DNA of 16,160 bases from PALSA-612 sp046729255 (lineage in GTDB: Bacteria; Actinomycetota; Thermoleophilia; Gaiellales; Gaiellaceae), in assembly GCA_046729255.1 (NCBI GenBank), contig JBKPGF010000008.1, forward strand, positions 1 through 16,160, in the 5' to 3' direction. Made by a program: the position numbers and the translations under genes. Below are positions 1-7,148 of this stretch, one piece after another. The notes beneath the pieces are model-generated. The model did not search any database and had not been told where the DNA came from. It saw only the letters and a program-made list of their open reading frames with translations. How positions within the stretch are numbered: the first letter of the stretch is position 1; each line of letters starts with the position of its first letter.

Positions 1-339
1 GCCGAGAAGCGCGAGCGACTGGCGGACGCCGTGTACGAGCCGGGCAACGTCCGTGGGGCTACGCTCGTCGTCGCCATGGCGGGGACGCGGCCCTTCGACC
101 TCGGCCGCTGCGCGCAGAACATGATGCTCGCGGCGTGGAACGAGGGCGTCTCCTCGACCCCGAACGGCGTCGAGGACGAGGACGCGGCCGCGGAGATCCT
201 CGGACTGGAGGAGGCGCCGGTGACGGTGCTGACGTTCGGCTATCCGGCGAAGCATCCGGGCGCCGAGAGTCGCGCCGCAGAGGAATGGAGCGCGCGGGCC
301 AACCGCCGTCCGGTCGCGGAGTCCGTCGAGCGGGTCTAG
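1..339 (+). CDS. Nitroreductase family protein (3' fragment)
   Basis: The reading frame is open from the first base and ends at TAG 337-339, so this is the C-terminal ~112 residues of a gene that begins outside the window. The text GRCAQNMMLAAWNEGVSSTP followed by NGV, then a hydrophobic strand ending in LTFGYPA and the tail WSARANRRPVAE, matches the end of nitroreductase-fold flavoproteins, in which the GxxxQNMMLAA helix and the FGYP strand are conserved. The family uses FMN and NAD(P)H to reduce nitro groups, quinones or other substrates; the substrate cannot be told from this fragment. A GTG at position 31 could be mistaken for a start, but homology-like sequence continues upstream of it. 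The stop is shared with the convergent gene on the other strand through a CTAG palindrome. Family assignment is good; precise function is unknown. Confidence 0.8.
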   Translation, partial: AEKRERLADAVYEPGNVRGATLVVAMAGTRPFDLGRCAQNMMLAAWNEGVSSTPNGVEDEDAAAEILGLEEAPVTVLTFGYPAKHPGAESRAAEEWSARANRRPVAESVERV

Positions 340-1250
340 CGGGTTGCCGGGGCTCCGCCCGGCCTCCACGCGGGGCTGCCGTCGTTCGGCCCCTCGGTGA
401 GCGCGTTCTCGACCCCGCCTGGGACGAGCGTGTAGACGAGCCCGTCGCGCTCGAAGAGCAGCACCTTCCCGTCGGCCGACCACGAGGGATCGAAGTACTC
501 GCCGGGCTGGAACGTCAACCGGCGCAGGCCTTTCCCGCTCGTCCCGATCTCGTAGATCTGGTAGTGGTTGTCGTTCGCGTTGCTCGTGAACACGAGGCGC
601 TTCCCATCGGGCGACCAGTCGGGCTCGTAGCTCGAGGCGTCGAGGTGGGTGATCTGCTCCCGGTCCGTCCCGTCTGCCCGCACCCGCCAGATCTCCCGGG
701 AGGTGAAGCCGGACTGGCGTCGCACGAAAACGATCCACTCGCCGTCCGGCGACCACGCGGGCTCGCGCTCCTCTCCGCCGAGCGTGCTCGTGATCCGCTC
801 GAGCTTCCCACCGCTCGGCGAGACCGTATACAGCGTGTTGTCGCGCGCGAACGCGATGCGGCGGCCATCCGGCGACCAGGCGGGGGTCGCGTCCTCGTGC
901 TTCCCGGACGTGACCTGCTTCGTTCCCGTGCCGTCCGCGGACATGACGTAGATGTGTGAAGGGCCGTCGCGGCGGCTGGCGAAGGCGATCCGCTTTCCGT
1001 CGGGCGACCACGCCGGCGCGAGCTGGAAGAACGCCCCGGTCGGAGAGCCATCGGCGCCGCCGTCATCCGTCGTCAGACGCCCCTCCCCGCTGCCGTCGGT
1101 CCGCATGCCGTAGACCGCGTAGTCGCCGTCGCGGCTCGTCACGAACGCGATCTCGGTCTCCGGGCCGGCCGCAGACTCGCCGCCACAGCCGGGCGCGGCG
1201 AGCGCGAGCACGGCAACGAGCAGGGCAAAAACGACGGGCGGGCGACGCAT
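336..1250 (-). CDS. Predicted lipoprotein with PD40/WD40-like (TolB-type) beta-propeller repeats
   Basis: This is a 304-residue protein. The N-terminus has MRRPP, a hydrophobic stretch to about residue 19 and a lipobox-like AAPGC with Cys22, so export and lipid attachment are likely. The rest is a series of about six repeats of the form PxWSPDGxRIxF...IYxxxxDGxxxxxIT, with WSPDG or a close variant recurring at about 45-residue spacing. These are PD40 repeats that fold into a propeller like the C-terminal domain of TolB. No peptidase or other catalytic domain is attached, so a binding or scaffolding role outside the membrane is the most that can be said. The start is ATG at 1248-1250. I see no clear Shine-Dalgarno sequence in the 20 bases upstream. 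The gene stands alone, separated by 217 bp from the transporter operon and convergent with the nitroreductase gene. It is probably unrelated to the catabolic genes. Confidence 0.82.
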   Translation of the reverse strand: MRRPPVVFALLVAVLALAAPGCGGESAAGPETEIAFVTSRDGDYAVYGMRTDGSGEGRLTTDDGGADGSPTGAFFQLAPAWSPDGKRIAFASRRDGPSHIYVMSADGTGTKQVTSGKHEDATPAWSPDGRRIAFARDNTLYTVSPSGGKLERITSTLGGEEREPAWSPDGEWIVFVRRQSGFTSREIWRVRADGTDREQITHLDASSYEPDWSPDGKRLVFTSNANDNHYQIYEIGTSGKGLRRLTFQPGEYFDPSWSADGKVLLFERDGLVYTLVPGGVENALTEGPNDGSPAWRPGGAPATR

Positions 1251-1289
1251 AGATGCGAGAGCTTACGCAGCGACCACATCCTGCGGTCG

Positions 1290-1316
1290 TCTATACGGCC
1301 ACGGGCTGAGCGTTCC
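1290..1316 (-). promoter_or_regulatory. Weak candidate promoter for the propeller lipoprotein
   Basis: Read on the minus strand, a GGAAC (1312-1316) lies 16 bases upstream of TATAGA (1290-1295), about 40 bases before the ATG. GGAAC resembles the -35 element of many ECF sigma factors and TATAGA resembles a -10 box, but the two together are not a clean match to either promoter class. A short inverted repeat, CGACC (1271-1275) and GGTCG (1285-1289), lies just downstream. This is a suggestion only. Confidence 0.15.
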
Positions 1317-1427
1317 TCGGGCGTCGCTGGCCAAGGAGGCAAGCGAGCGGCGCGCCGGGCGTATTCGGACATACGTTCACGGGCCGCGAGCGACGGATCC
1401 TGCCGCCAGCGGCGCCAGGCGGGCGCA

Positions 1428-1444
1428 GCCGGGCTTCGCCCGGC
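1428..1444 (-). terminator. Possible hairpin terminator after the importer operon
   Basis: GCCGGGC, a 3-base loop and GCCCGGC form a perfect 7-bp stem 23 bases beyond the livF-type stop codon. No T-rich tract follows on the minus strand. A second, weaker inverted repeat (CCGCC 1403-1407 with GGCGG 1418-1422) lies further downstream. The hairpin could act as a GC-rich terminator without a U-tract or as a 3'-end stabiliser. It is the only strong stem in this gap. Confidence 0.3.
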
Positions 1445-1467
1445 GACAGTCCGCCGCCGAGGGACGC

Positions 1468-2190
1468 TCAGTGTGCCAGCGGTTCCACGCCGAGGTATCG
1501 CCTCTGGAGCTCGACGTCGCGCTCGAGCACCTCGGCGGAGGTCTCGGTCGCGATCTCACCGCCGACCATCACGAGCTGCCGCTTGGCGATCGACACGGCG
1601 ACGCCGAGGTTCTGCTCGACGAGGAGGATGGCTAGCCCCTCCTGCTCGAGGCTCTGGAAGGTGTCAACGAGCTGGTCCACGATGGCCGGCGCGAGCCCCT
1701 CCGAGGGCTCGTCCATGATCAGCAGCTTCGGATTCCCGAGGAGCGCCCGGCCGATGGCGAGCATCTGCTGCTCCCCGCCCGACAGTTGCGCGCCGCCGTT
1801 CTTGCGCCGCTCGGCCAGACGCGGGAAGAGCTCGTACACGCGCGGGACTGTCCAGCCGCCGTCACTGCCGTTCCGCGCAGCGATCTTGAGATGCTCGTCG
1901 ACGGTCAGCGAGGGGAACAGCCGGCGTCCCTGCGGCACATAGCCGATGCCGGCGCGGGCAATCTTGTACGACGGGCGACCGAGCAGCTCGCTGCCCGCGA
2001 ACCGCATCGAGCCCGACGTCCGCGGAGGCGATAGGCCCATGAGTGAGGCGCAGAGCGTCGTCTTGCCCATGCCGTTGCGGCCGATGATCGCGACCGACTC
2101 CTTGCCCATCTCGAAAGTCACATCGTGGAGGCACTGCGCGGTGCCGTAGAACGCGCAGAGGTCCTGCACCTGGAGCAACGGCTCGTTCAT
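1468..2190 (-). CDS. livF: Branched-chain amino acid-type ABC transporter ATP-binding protein (LivF-like)
   Basis: A 240-residue ATPase of the LivF type, one of two nucleotide-binding subunits that drive the importer encoded upstream. Visible motifs are Walker A GRNGMGKTT (37-45), the Q-loop within VPQGRRLFPSL (85-95, typical of LivF), signature LSGGEQQ (136-142), Walker B LLIMDEP (156-162) and the LivF-style VEQN switch segment (191-194). The length matches the family. The start is ATG 2188-2190, overlapping the livG stop as ATGA, with GGAGG four bases upstream of the ATG. It is the last gene of the operon. The family carries branched-chain amino acids, but paralogues carry amides, urea and aromatic acids. 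Given the catabolic genes across the divergent region, the real cargo may not be an amino acid. Confidence 0.93.
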   Translation of the reverse strand: MNEPLLQVQDLCAFYGTAQCLHDVTFEMGKESVAIIGRNGMGKTTLCASLMGLSPPRTSGSMRFAGSELLGRPSYKIARAGIGYVPQGRRLFPSLTVDEHLKIAARNGSDGGWTVPRVYELFPRLAERRKNGGAQLSGGEQQMLAIGRALLGNPKLLIMDEPSEGLAPAIVDQLVDTFQSLEQEGLAILLVEQNLGVAVSIAKRQLVMVGGEIATETSAEVLERDVELQRRYLGVEPLAH

Positions 2191-2975
2191 TCGTCCTCCG
2201 CGTAATGGTGCCGCCCGAGGTAGAGGTCGTGCACGACCTCGTTCGCGCGAATCTCGTCGGGCGTCCCTTCGACGATCACGCGGCCGTCGTGCATCATCGT
2301 CACCCGCTCGGCCACGTTGAGTGCGACGTCCATGTCGTGCTCGATGAGGACGAGCGTGATCGATCTGTCAAGCCCCCGCAGCAGCTCGGTCAGCAGCTGA
2401 CGTTCACCACGGGAGAGCCCGGCCGCGGGCTCGTCCAGCATCATGATCTTCGGCTCCGCGGCCAGCGCCATCGCGATTGCGAGCTGGCGGTGCTCTCCGT
2501 GTGAGAGAGCCCCGACGGGCTCTGAGAGCTTGTTGTCGATGGCTACGCGCTTCGCGGCCGCGCGCGCCTGCTCTCGCAAGCGCCGATCCTTGCCCGGCAG
2601 CACGATCGGCCGAAAGTGGCCATTGCGGACGCCCAGGATGGCGAGGTAGATGGCGTTCTCCACCGTGACGCCCATGAGCATCCGCGACTGCTGATAGGTC
2701 CGAGCGAGCCCGAGCTTCGCCCGCTTCCGCGCAGGCAGATGTGTGACGTCCTGTCCGAAGAGCTCGACGGTTCCTGCCGACGGCGCCATGTCGCCGGAGA
2801 TGACGTTGAAGAGCGTCGTCTTGCCGGCGCCGTTTGGCCCGAGGATCGCGCGACGCTCTCCGTCGGCTACGTCGAGCGTCACCTCTCGTACTGCGTGCAG
2901 CCCACCGAAGCGCCGGCCGACCCCCCGCAAGCGGAGGGTCGGCTCGGCCTGGTTCTTCAATGGTTCAGCGTTCAC
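2187..2975 (-). CDS. livG: Branched-chain amino acid-type ABC transporter ATP-binding protein (LivG-like)
   Basis: A 262-residue ATPase of the LivG type. Motifs are RRFGGLHAV near residue 21 (the LivG-style FGG(L)xAV segment), Walker A GPNGAGKTT (46-54), the Q-loop in ARTYQQ (91-96), a degenerate signature LSHGEHRQLAIAMAL (157-171), Walker B IMMLDEPAAGL (177-187) and H-loop His213 in LIEHDM. Replacement of the canonical LSGGQ by LSHGE is ordinary for LivG. The start chosen is GTG 2973-2975, only 4 bases after the stop of the substrate-binding-protein gene. That leaves a roughly 12-residue non-conserved N-terminus, and a TTG at codon 6 is a possible alternative. It should form a heterodimer with the LivF-like protein on the inner face of the membrane. 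Confidence 0.92.
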   Translation of the reverse strand: MNAEPLKNQAEPTLRLRGVGRRFGGLHAVREVTLDVADGERRAILGPNGAGKTTLFNVISGDMAPSAGTVELFGQDVTHLPARKRAKLGLARTYQQSRMLMGVTVENAIYLAILGVRNGHFRPIVLPGKDRRLREQARAAAKRVAIDNKLSEPVGALSHGEHRQLAIAMALAAEPKIMMLDEPAAGLSRGERQLLTELLRGLDRSITLVLIEHDMDVALNVAERVTMMHDGRVIVEGTPDEIRANEVVHDLYLGRHHYAEDE

Positions 2976-2979
2976 CCGC

Positions 2980-4377
2980 CTACTTGACGACCTGGTTCGT
3001 GACCTTGCCGTTCGAGACGACCTTGATCTTCCCCTGCCACGGCAGCTTCCTCTTCACGCAAGGCGGGAACGCCCTGCTCGGTGCGGGCTTGTTGGGCCCG
3101 AAGGTGCCGCCGAAGGTCTGGTCGACGTTCGGCACGTAGCCGTATGTCGAGACGGCGGGCTTGCCGCCCTTGGTGACGATCTGCATCGCGTACTGGTCCT
3201 GGATCGCCTGGCGACGGCTGTCCAACCGGACCTTACCGCCGGACGCCAGCTGGTACGGATCGTTGATCACGCGGGGCAGTGCCGCCTGCAGCCTCGCCCC
3301 GACGCGCCCCTTCGACTTCTGCAGGCCCACCACGAGCGCGTGCCCGCCTCGGTAGTAGTTGAGCGTGAAGGAGTCCTCCGCGGGGATCTTCGGGTAGTAC
3401 TTCTTCATGACGGCGCGGTACTTCGTAGCGGCCGCGGTCTTCAGACCCGGGCCGATGCCGAAGCCGCCGATGTACGCACCGCTGAGCCGCGGCGCCACAG
3501 CGACTCCCGTGAGGAACCAGAGGAAGAGGTTCCCAGAGTGCTGCTTCGCCTTCAGGCGACCGTACGCCTGCTCGAACGCCTTGAAGGCCGGATCGGTACC
3601 CGTTCCTCCGACCACCCAGAAGTACCCGTCCACGTCGTCCGGCGCCGGAAGCTGTCGGACGTACGAGGAGTAGTCGGTCGTGTTCAGCGGCGGGAACACG
3701 CGCTTCGTGATCTTGCCGCCGCTCGCGCAGAAGTCGGCGATGAAGCCGGCCGCGGACGTCCACGCGAAGCTGTAGTCGTCCATGATCACCGCGGCGTTCC
3801 GCCAACCCCACTTCTTGTAGAGGATCTCGCCGATGCCGGCGTTCCACTGAGCGCCGTCCCCGTAGTAGCGGAAGACGTTCTTCGGAGCGATCTGCATGGT
3901 CGGGTCCTGGGACGCGGCCGTGCCGATGATGACGGTTGTCTGCGGGTGGCTCTTCGCCCAGTTCGCCGTGGCGACGGCCTCGTCGCCGGAGAGCGGACCG
4001 AGCATCACGTCGGCGTTTTGCTGGACCACCACACGCCGGATCTCCTTGAGGATGGTGGCGGGCGTGTCGTCACCGCAGCCGTAGTCGGTGAACGTCAGCT
4101 TTGCCCCACCGGCGCTGCCGCCGATGAGCCCGGCCGAGGGCTTGTTCTTGTTCTTCGGCCGTGCACCGGCGAACTGCGAGAACGCTGCGTTCGCGCCCCC
4201 GATGTCGAGCTCGTAACCGAACGCAAACGCCCCCTTGCAGTCGGTCACGATCGCAATCCTCACGGAGTGCCCCTGCTGAGGTGACGCCGATGACGCCTGC
4301 GTCAGGGCACCGAGGCCGACCGCAACCAGACCGACTGCAACGAGGAGGCGGATCCTTCGCCCTCCCACATGTCGCAT
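2980..4377 (-). CDS. ABC transporter substrate-binding protein (LivJ/LivK-like, Peripla_BP_6 type)
   Basis: A 465-residue exported binding protein. The N-terminus MRHVGGRRIRLLVAVGLVAV, running on to about residue 30, is a signal peptide: basic start, hydrophobic core, small residues SASPQ at the cut. No cysteine follows, so there is no lipobox. The body begins VRIAIVTDC and carries ADVMLGPLSGDEA, VIIGTAASQDP and the central WRNAAVIMDDYSFAW hinge strand, a type I periplasmic-binding fold as in Leu/Ile/Val and amide-binding proteins. The ligand-contact residues cannot be assigned by eye. The start is ATG 4375-4377, chosen over an in-frame ATG at 4518 because it is preceded by AGGAGG 7 bases upstream and begins the signal peptide. 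The longer version would overlap livM and place arginine-rich sequence before the signal. The gene sits between the permease and ATPase genes. Confidence 0.88.
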   Translation of the reverse strand: MRHVGGRRIRLLVAVGLVAVGLGALTQASSASPQQGHSVRIAIVTDCKGAFAFGYELDIGGANAAFSQFAGARPKNKNKPSAGLIGGSAGGAKLTFTDYGCGDDTPATILKEIRRVVVQQNADVMLGPLSGDEAVATANWAKSHPQTTVIIGTAASQDPTMQIAPKNVFRYYGDGAQWNAGIGEILYKKWGWRNAAVIMDDYSFAWTSAAGFIADFCASGGKITKRVFPPLNTTDYSSYVRQLPAPDDVDGYFWVVGGTGTDPAFKAFEQAYGRLKAKQHSGNLFLWFLTGVAVAPRLSGAYIGGFGIGPGLKTAAATKYRAVMKKYYPKIPAEDSFTLNYYRGGHALVVGLQKSKGRVGARLQAALPRVINDPYQLASGGKVRLDSRRQAIQDQYAMQIVTKGGKPAVSTYGYVPNVDQTFGGTFGPNKPAPSRAFPPCVKRKLPWQGKIKVVSNGKVTNQVVK

Positions 4378-4384
4378 ACGTGCT

Positions 4385-4390
4385 CCTCCT
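4385..4390 (-). promoter_or_regulatory. Ribosome binding site that fixes the binding-protein start
   Basis: On the minus strand AGGAGG (within AAAAGGAGGAG) lies 7 bases before ATG 4375-4377, a near-perfect Shine-Dalgarno sequence. It decides this start against the upstream in-frame ATG at 4518. A second copy of AAAGGAGG lies at 4449-4456 in the same spacer but has no start codon at a usable distance. Confidence 0.75.
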
Positions 4391-4462
4391 TTTGCTCGTC
4401 GGAATCCAGCGAACCTTCTCACATTCTCCCGGGCGTCGTTCCTTGGTGCCTCCTTTCCGCGG

Positions 4463-5548
4463 CTAGCTGCCGCCGCTTGCCGTGCCTGCCGCTGGTGCCG
4501 CACCGGCGGGCGCGCCACGCGGGCGTCTGAGGCTCCACAGGCGCTCCCAGATGCCCATCAGCCCATCCGGCGACACGACGACGATGGCCAGGAAGATGAA
4601 GCCGACCACGGTGCTGAACGTGCCGCCGAGGCCGGGTACGGGCACGAGGAAGTCGAGGAACTCGCCTTCCCGCACCTTGTTCTCGATGAGGATGAACGCG
4701 AACGCGCCGAGGAACGCACCCTCGATACGCGAAAGCCCGCCGATGACGGCCATCACGAGCATGCTGATGGTCGCGCCCAGCCCGAGGTCGGACGGTGAGA
4801 TCTGGCCGTTCCACCACGCCATGAGCACGCCGGCGACACCGGCGAGGAAGCCGGCGAACGTGAACGCGAGCATGCGGTGGAGCGGCACGGTGTAGCCGAG
4901 CGAGGCCATGCGCACCGGCTCGTCCCGGACGCCCTGGAGCGAGAGGCCGAACGGCGTGTGCACGAGATAACGGATGAGGACGTAGCCGACGGCGGCGCAC
5001 CCGAGGGCGATGTAGTACAGGCGGTCGCGATCGTTGACGATGTCGCCGACCCAGTTCGGCGCGTTGCGGTCGATGCCAGCGATCGGCGAGAAGCCGCCGA
5101 GCTTCGTCACGGAGCCGAAGAAGAGGTTGGCGATGACGCCGAACGTCAGAGTGAGCATGAGGAAGTAGATGCCGTAGCTGCGTGAGGCGATCGCTCCGAA
5201 GACGAACGCCACGAAGACCGTGATCAGGAGTGCGACCACGAGCGAGACGGTGGGATCCCAGCCGAGCGCGATCCCCTTCGACTCGCCTCCGGCGCCGCCC
5301 TTCGACACCATGTTCCCGATCGCGTAGCCGGCGATGCCCATGAGCGCCGTCTGCGCCAGCGAGATCATCCCGCCGTAGGCGGACAGGAAGATGAGGCTCG
5401 CGGCGCCGAGGCCGAAGATGAGCGTCGGCGTGAGGATCGGGTCGATCCACGCGCCCGTCCCCACGAGCGCCGGTGCGAACACCGCGAAGACGACGACGGC
5501 GACGCCGATCGCGCGCTCGCACGTCCGCTTGGGGTCGAGCCTCCTCAA
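4463..5548 (-). CDS. livM: Branched-chain amino acid-type ABC transporter permease (LivM-like)
   Basis: A 361-residue polytopic membrane protein. Hydrophobic segments begin near residue 14 (AIGVAVVVFAVFAPALV) and continue through LTPTLIFGLGAASLIFLSAY to a last span near FSTVVGFIFLAIVVV. LivM hallmarks are AYGGMISLAQTALMGIAGYA (the LivM-type GxxSLxxxxFxGIGAY motif), SYGIYFLMLTLTFG (the xGxYFAxxTLAF-type segment) and the cytoplasmic coupling loop GVRDEPVRMASLGY. The C-terminal 20 or so residues are rich in Ala, Gly and Pro and look disordered. The start is TTG 5546-5548, sharing TTGA with the livH stop. GGGAGA (5554-5559) lies 5 bases upstream and the hydrophobic N-terminus follows at once. The frame stays open upstream to 6073, but that sequence is a shadow of livH. 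An 85-bp gap separates this gene from the binding-protein gene. Confidence 0.88.
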   Translation of the reverse strand: MRRLDPKRTCERAIGVAVVVFAVFAPALVGTGAWIDPILTPTLIFGLGAASLIFLSAYGGMISLAQTALMGIAGYAIGNMVSKGGAGGESKGIALGWDPTVSLVVALLITVFVAFVFGAIASRSYGIYFLMLTLTFGVIANLFFGSVTKLGGFSPIAGIDRNAPNWVGDIVNDRDRLYYIALGCAAVGYVLIRYLVHTPFGLSLQGVRDEPVRMASLGYTVPLHRMLAFTFAGFLAGVAGVLMAWWNGQISPSDLGLGATISMLVMAVIGGLSRIEGAFLGAFAFILIENKVREGEFLDFLVPVPGLGGTFSTVVGFIFLAIVVVSPDGLMGIWERLWSLRRPRGAPAGAAPAAGTASGGS

Positions 5549-6675
5549 CCGGGTCTCCCGAAGAGGCCCTGCGGTCTGAATGCGAGCACGAGCGCCAGCA
5601 GCACGAACGTGAACACGATCGAGTACTGCGTGCAGCAGTCGTTGCCGGTGGTCGGCAGGTAGGACGCCGAGAACGAGAACACGATCCCGTACAGCAGTGA
5701 TCCCGCGACGGCGCCGAACAGCGAGCCCATCCCGCCGACGATCACGACCACGAGCGAGTAGAGCAGCCACTGGCCGTCCTGGAGCTGTGCGACGTTGCTC
5801 TGGGAGGTGCCGACAACGGCGCCGAGACCCGCCAGCGACGCTCCTACCACGAACGCGATCGCGAAGACCGTCTGGATGTTGATCCCGAGCGCCGCGGTCA
5901 TCTGCCGGTCGTCGACGCCGGCTCTGATCACCATGCCCGTCTTCGTCTTGTAGAGCCAGAGGTAGAGCGCGAGGCCGACCAGGATGCCGAGGCCCAGCAT
6001 GAGCAGGCGCGACAGCGAGTACTGGATGCCGAAGAGCTGGAGATCGATCCTCCGGTCGCTCCAGCCCGGCCACGCGATGCTAACGGCGTTTCCTCCGAAC
6101 CTCGGCGCCCCCTCGGGCACGCTCCTCGGGAAGTGCGCGATCACCTGGTCGGCGACGATGACGGAGATCGCGATCGTGATCAGCGCCTGCCGGAGGTCCT
6201 GACCCTGGTTCCACCGCAGCAGCAGCTGCTGCATGCCGAGGCCGAAGAGCGCGATGCAGCCGACGGTCACCAGCAGGGGCAGTACCCATTCCCACGTCGA
6301 CGTCTGGAACGGCTGGGCGGAGTAGCCCAGCGCCTCCGGGCTCATCTCCTGTTGGATCTCGTAGGCGATGTACCCACCGAGGAGGTAGAAGGAGCCGTGG
6401 GCCATGTTCACGACCCGCATGAGCCCGAAGATGAGCGAGAAGCCGCTGGCGACGATGAAGAGGAGGCCGGCGAACGTCAGCGCGTCGAGGAGCACCTCGA
6501 AGAACGCCTGTGGGTTGTGGATCGCCGACCCGAAGTTCGTCGCTCGCCAGTTGCCCTGGCCGAACTCGTCGGTGGTCGTCGAGATGAAGAGGATGTAGAC
6601 GATTGCGAACGCGCCGGCTGCGGCGGCCCCGAGCAATGCGAGCCGGCGGGCGACGTGCTCGGCGCGAAAGCTCAA
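5545..6675 (-). CDS. livH: Branched-chain amino acid-type ABC transporter permease (LivH-like)
   Basis: A 376-residue permease. The LivH core is evident: SGFSLIFGLMRVVNMAHGSF (about 77-96) followed by YLLGGYIAYE, then the coupling helix region MVIRAGVDDRQMTAALGI, and the terminal VLAFRPQGLFGRPG typical of LivH C-termini. It is longer than the usual ~290-300 residues. It has an extra N-terminal membrane span (AGAFAIVYILFIST) with a soluble stretch of about 30 residues before the conserved core, and a loop of about 30 residues after the first core helices (around SPEALGYSAQPFQTSTWEW). The start is TTG 6673-6675 overlapping the VOC gene stop as TTGA, with GGCGGA-like bases about 5 upstream. With LivM it should form the membrane channel of the importer. 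Confidence 0.88.
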   Translation of the reverse strand: MSFRAEHVARRLALLGAAAAGAFAIVYILFISTTTDEFGQGNWRATNFGSAIHNPQAFFEVLLDALTFAGLLFIVASGFSLIFGLMRVVNMAHGSFYLLGGYIAYEIQQEMSPEALGYSAQPFQTSTWEWVLPLLVTVGCIALFGLGMQQLLLRWNQGQDLRQALITIAISVIVADQVIAHFPRSVPEGAPRFGGNAVSIAWPGWSDRRIDLQLFGIQYSLSRLLMLGLGILVGLALYLWLYKTKTGMVIRAGVDDRQMTAALGINIQTVFAIAFVVGASLAGLGAVVGTSQSNVAQLQDGQWLLYSLVVVIVGGMGSLFGAVAGSLLYGIVFSFSASYLPTTGNDCCTQYSIVFTFVLLALVLAFRPQGLFGRPG

Positions 6676-7148
6676 CGCGTTCCGCCCGTATAGAGCGTCG
6701 CCTCGCTCGCGTCGCCCTCCTGCGGCACGTCCTCCTCGAGCCGGCCGAGCTCGGCGACGATCTCGGGGTCGAGAGTCGACACGTCGGGCCAGTCGATCTC
6801 GACGAGATTCCCCGACGGGTCTCGGATGTACATCTGCACCCAGCCTGCCGGGTGGTAGCGGGCCGGACGGTCCCAGGTGTCGGGGTCGAGGAGCCCGCGC
6901 TCCTTCGCCTGCCGGTAGAAGGCGTTGAAGTCGTCAACGTCGATCGCGAGATGGTGCGCCCTCGGCGCCTCCACGTCGTCGCGCTGGAAGAGGTGGAGCT
7001 GCTGGTCGCCCAGGGCGAGCCACAGCACCGGCTGTCGGAAGTTCGGCGTCGGCAGCCGGCGCATGCCGAAGAGCTCCTCGTAGAACCGCGCCGACTCCTC
7101 CATGTCCTCGGCATGAATGGACACATGGTTGAGCCGCAGCGCTCCCAC
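6672..7148 (-). CDS. VOC-superfamily (glyoxalase/extradiol dioxygenase-fold) protein
   Basis: A 158-residue single-domain vicinal-oxygen-chelate protein. It starts with the family's first strand LRLNHVSIHAEDMEESARFY, then the helix into YEELFGM. The second half has HHLAIDVDDF and ends IRDPSGNLVEIDWP. Probable metal ligands are His8, His66 (or His65) and Glu117, with His52 in QLHLF a possible fourth. This is the His/His/Glu pattern of Fe(II) extradiol dioxygenases, glyoxalase I and related enzymes; the reaction cannot be fixed by sequence reading. The ~35-residue charged tail after the domain is unusual. The start taken is GTG 7146-7148. An in-frame GTG at 7223 would run back through the divergent promoter region, and the fold begins at residue 5 of the chosen start. 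It is the first gene of the importer operon, suggesting that it acts on the imported compound or its product. Confidence 0.8.
   Translation of the reverse strand: MGALRLNHVSIHAEDMEESARFYEELFGMRRLPTPNFRQPVLWLALGDQQLHLFQRDDVEAPRAHHLAIDVDDFNAFYRQAKERGLLDPDTWDRPARYHPAGWVQMYIRDPSGNLVEIDWPDVSTLDPEIVAELGRLEEDVPQEGDASEATLYTGGTR

Noticed and set aside
1251..1467. A small gene or non-coding RNA in the gap between the lipoprotein and livF-type genes
   Set aside because: Short frames here are Arg/Pro-rich shadows without a ribosome site; only hairpins and a weak promoter-like pair are visible.
2743..4284. A 513-codon open frame on the plus strand opposite the binding-protein and livG genes
   Set aside because: The product is Arg/Val/Leu-rich low-complexity sequence with no recognisable motif, and it lies antisense to well-supported genes. 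This is typical of shadow frames in GC-rich DNA.
4378..4518. Upstream in-frame ATG at 4518 for the binding protein
   Set aside because: It would add 47 Arg/Ala-rich residues before the signal peptide and overlap livM; the ATG at 4377 has a near-perfect Shine-Dalgarno sequence.
5549..6073. Longer LivM frame starting at 6073
   Set aside because: The extra 175 residues are an out-of-frame reading of livH, rich in Arg and Pro; the TTG at 5548 has a ribosome site and directly precedes the first membrane span.
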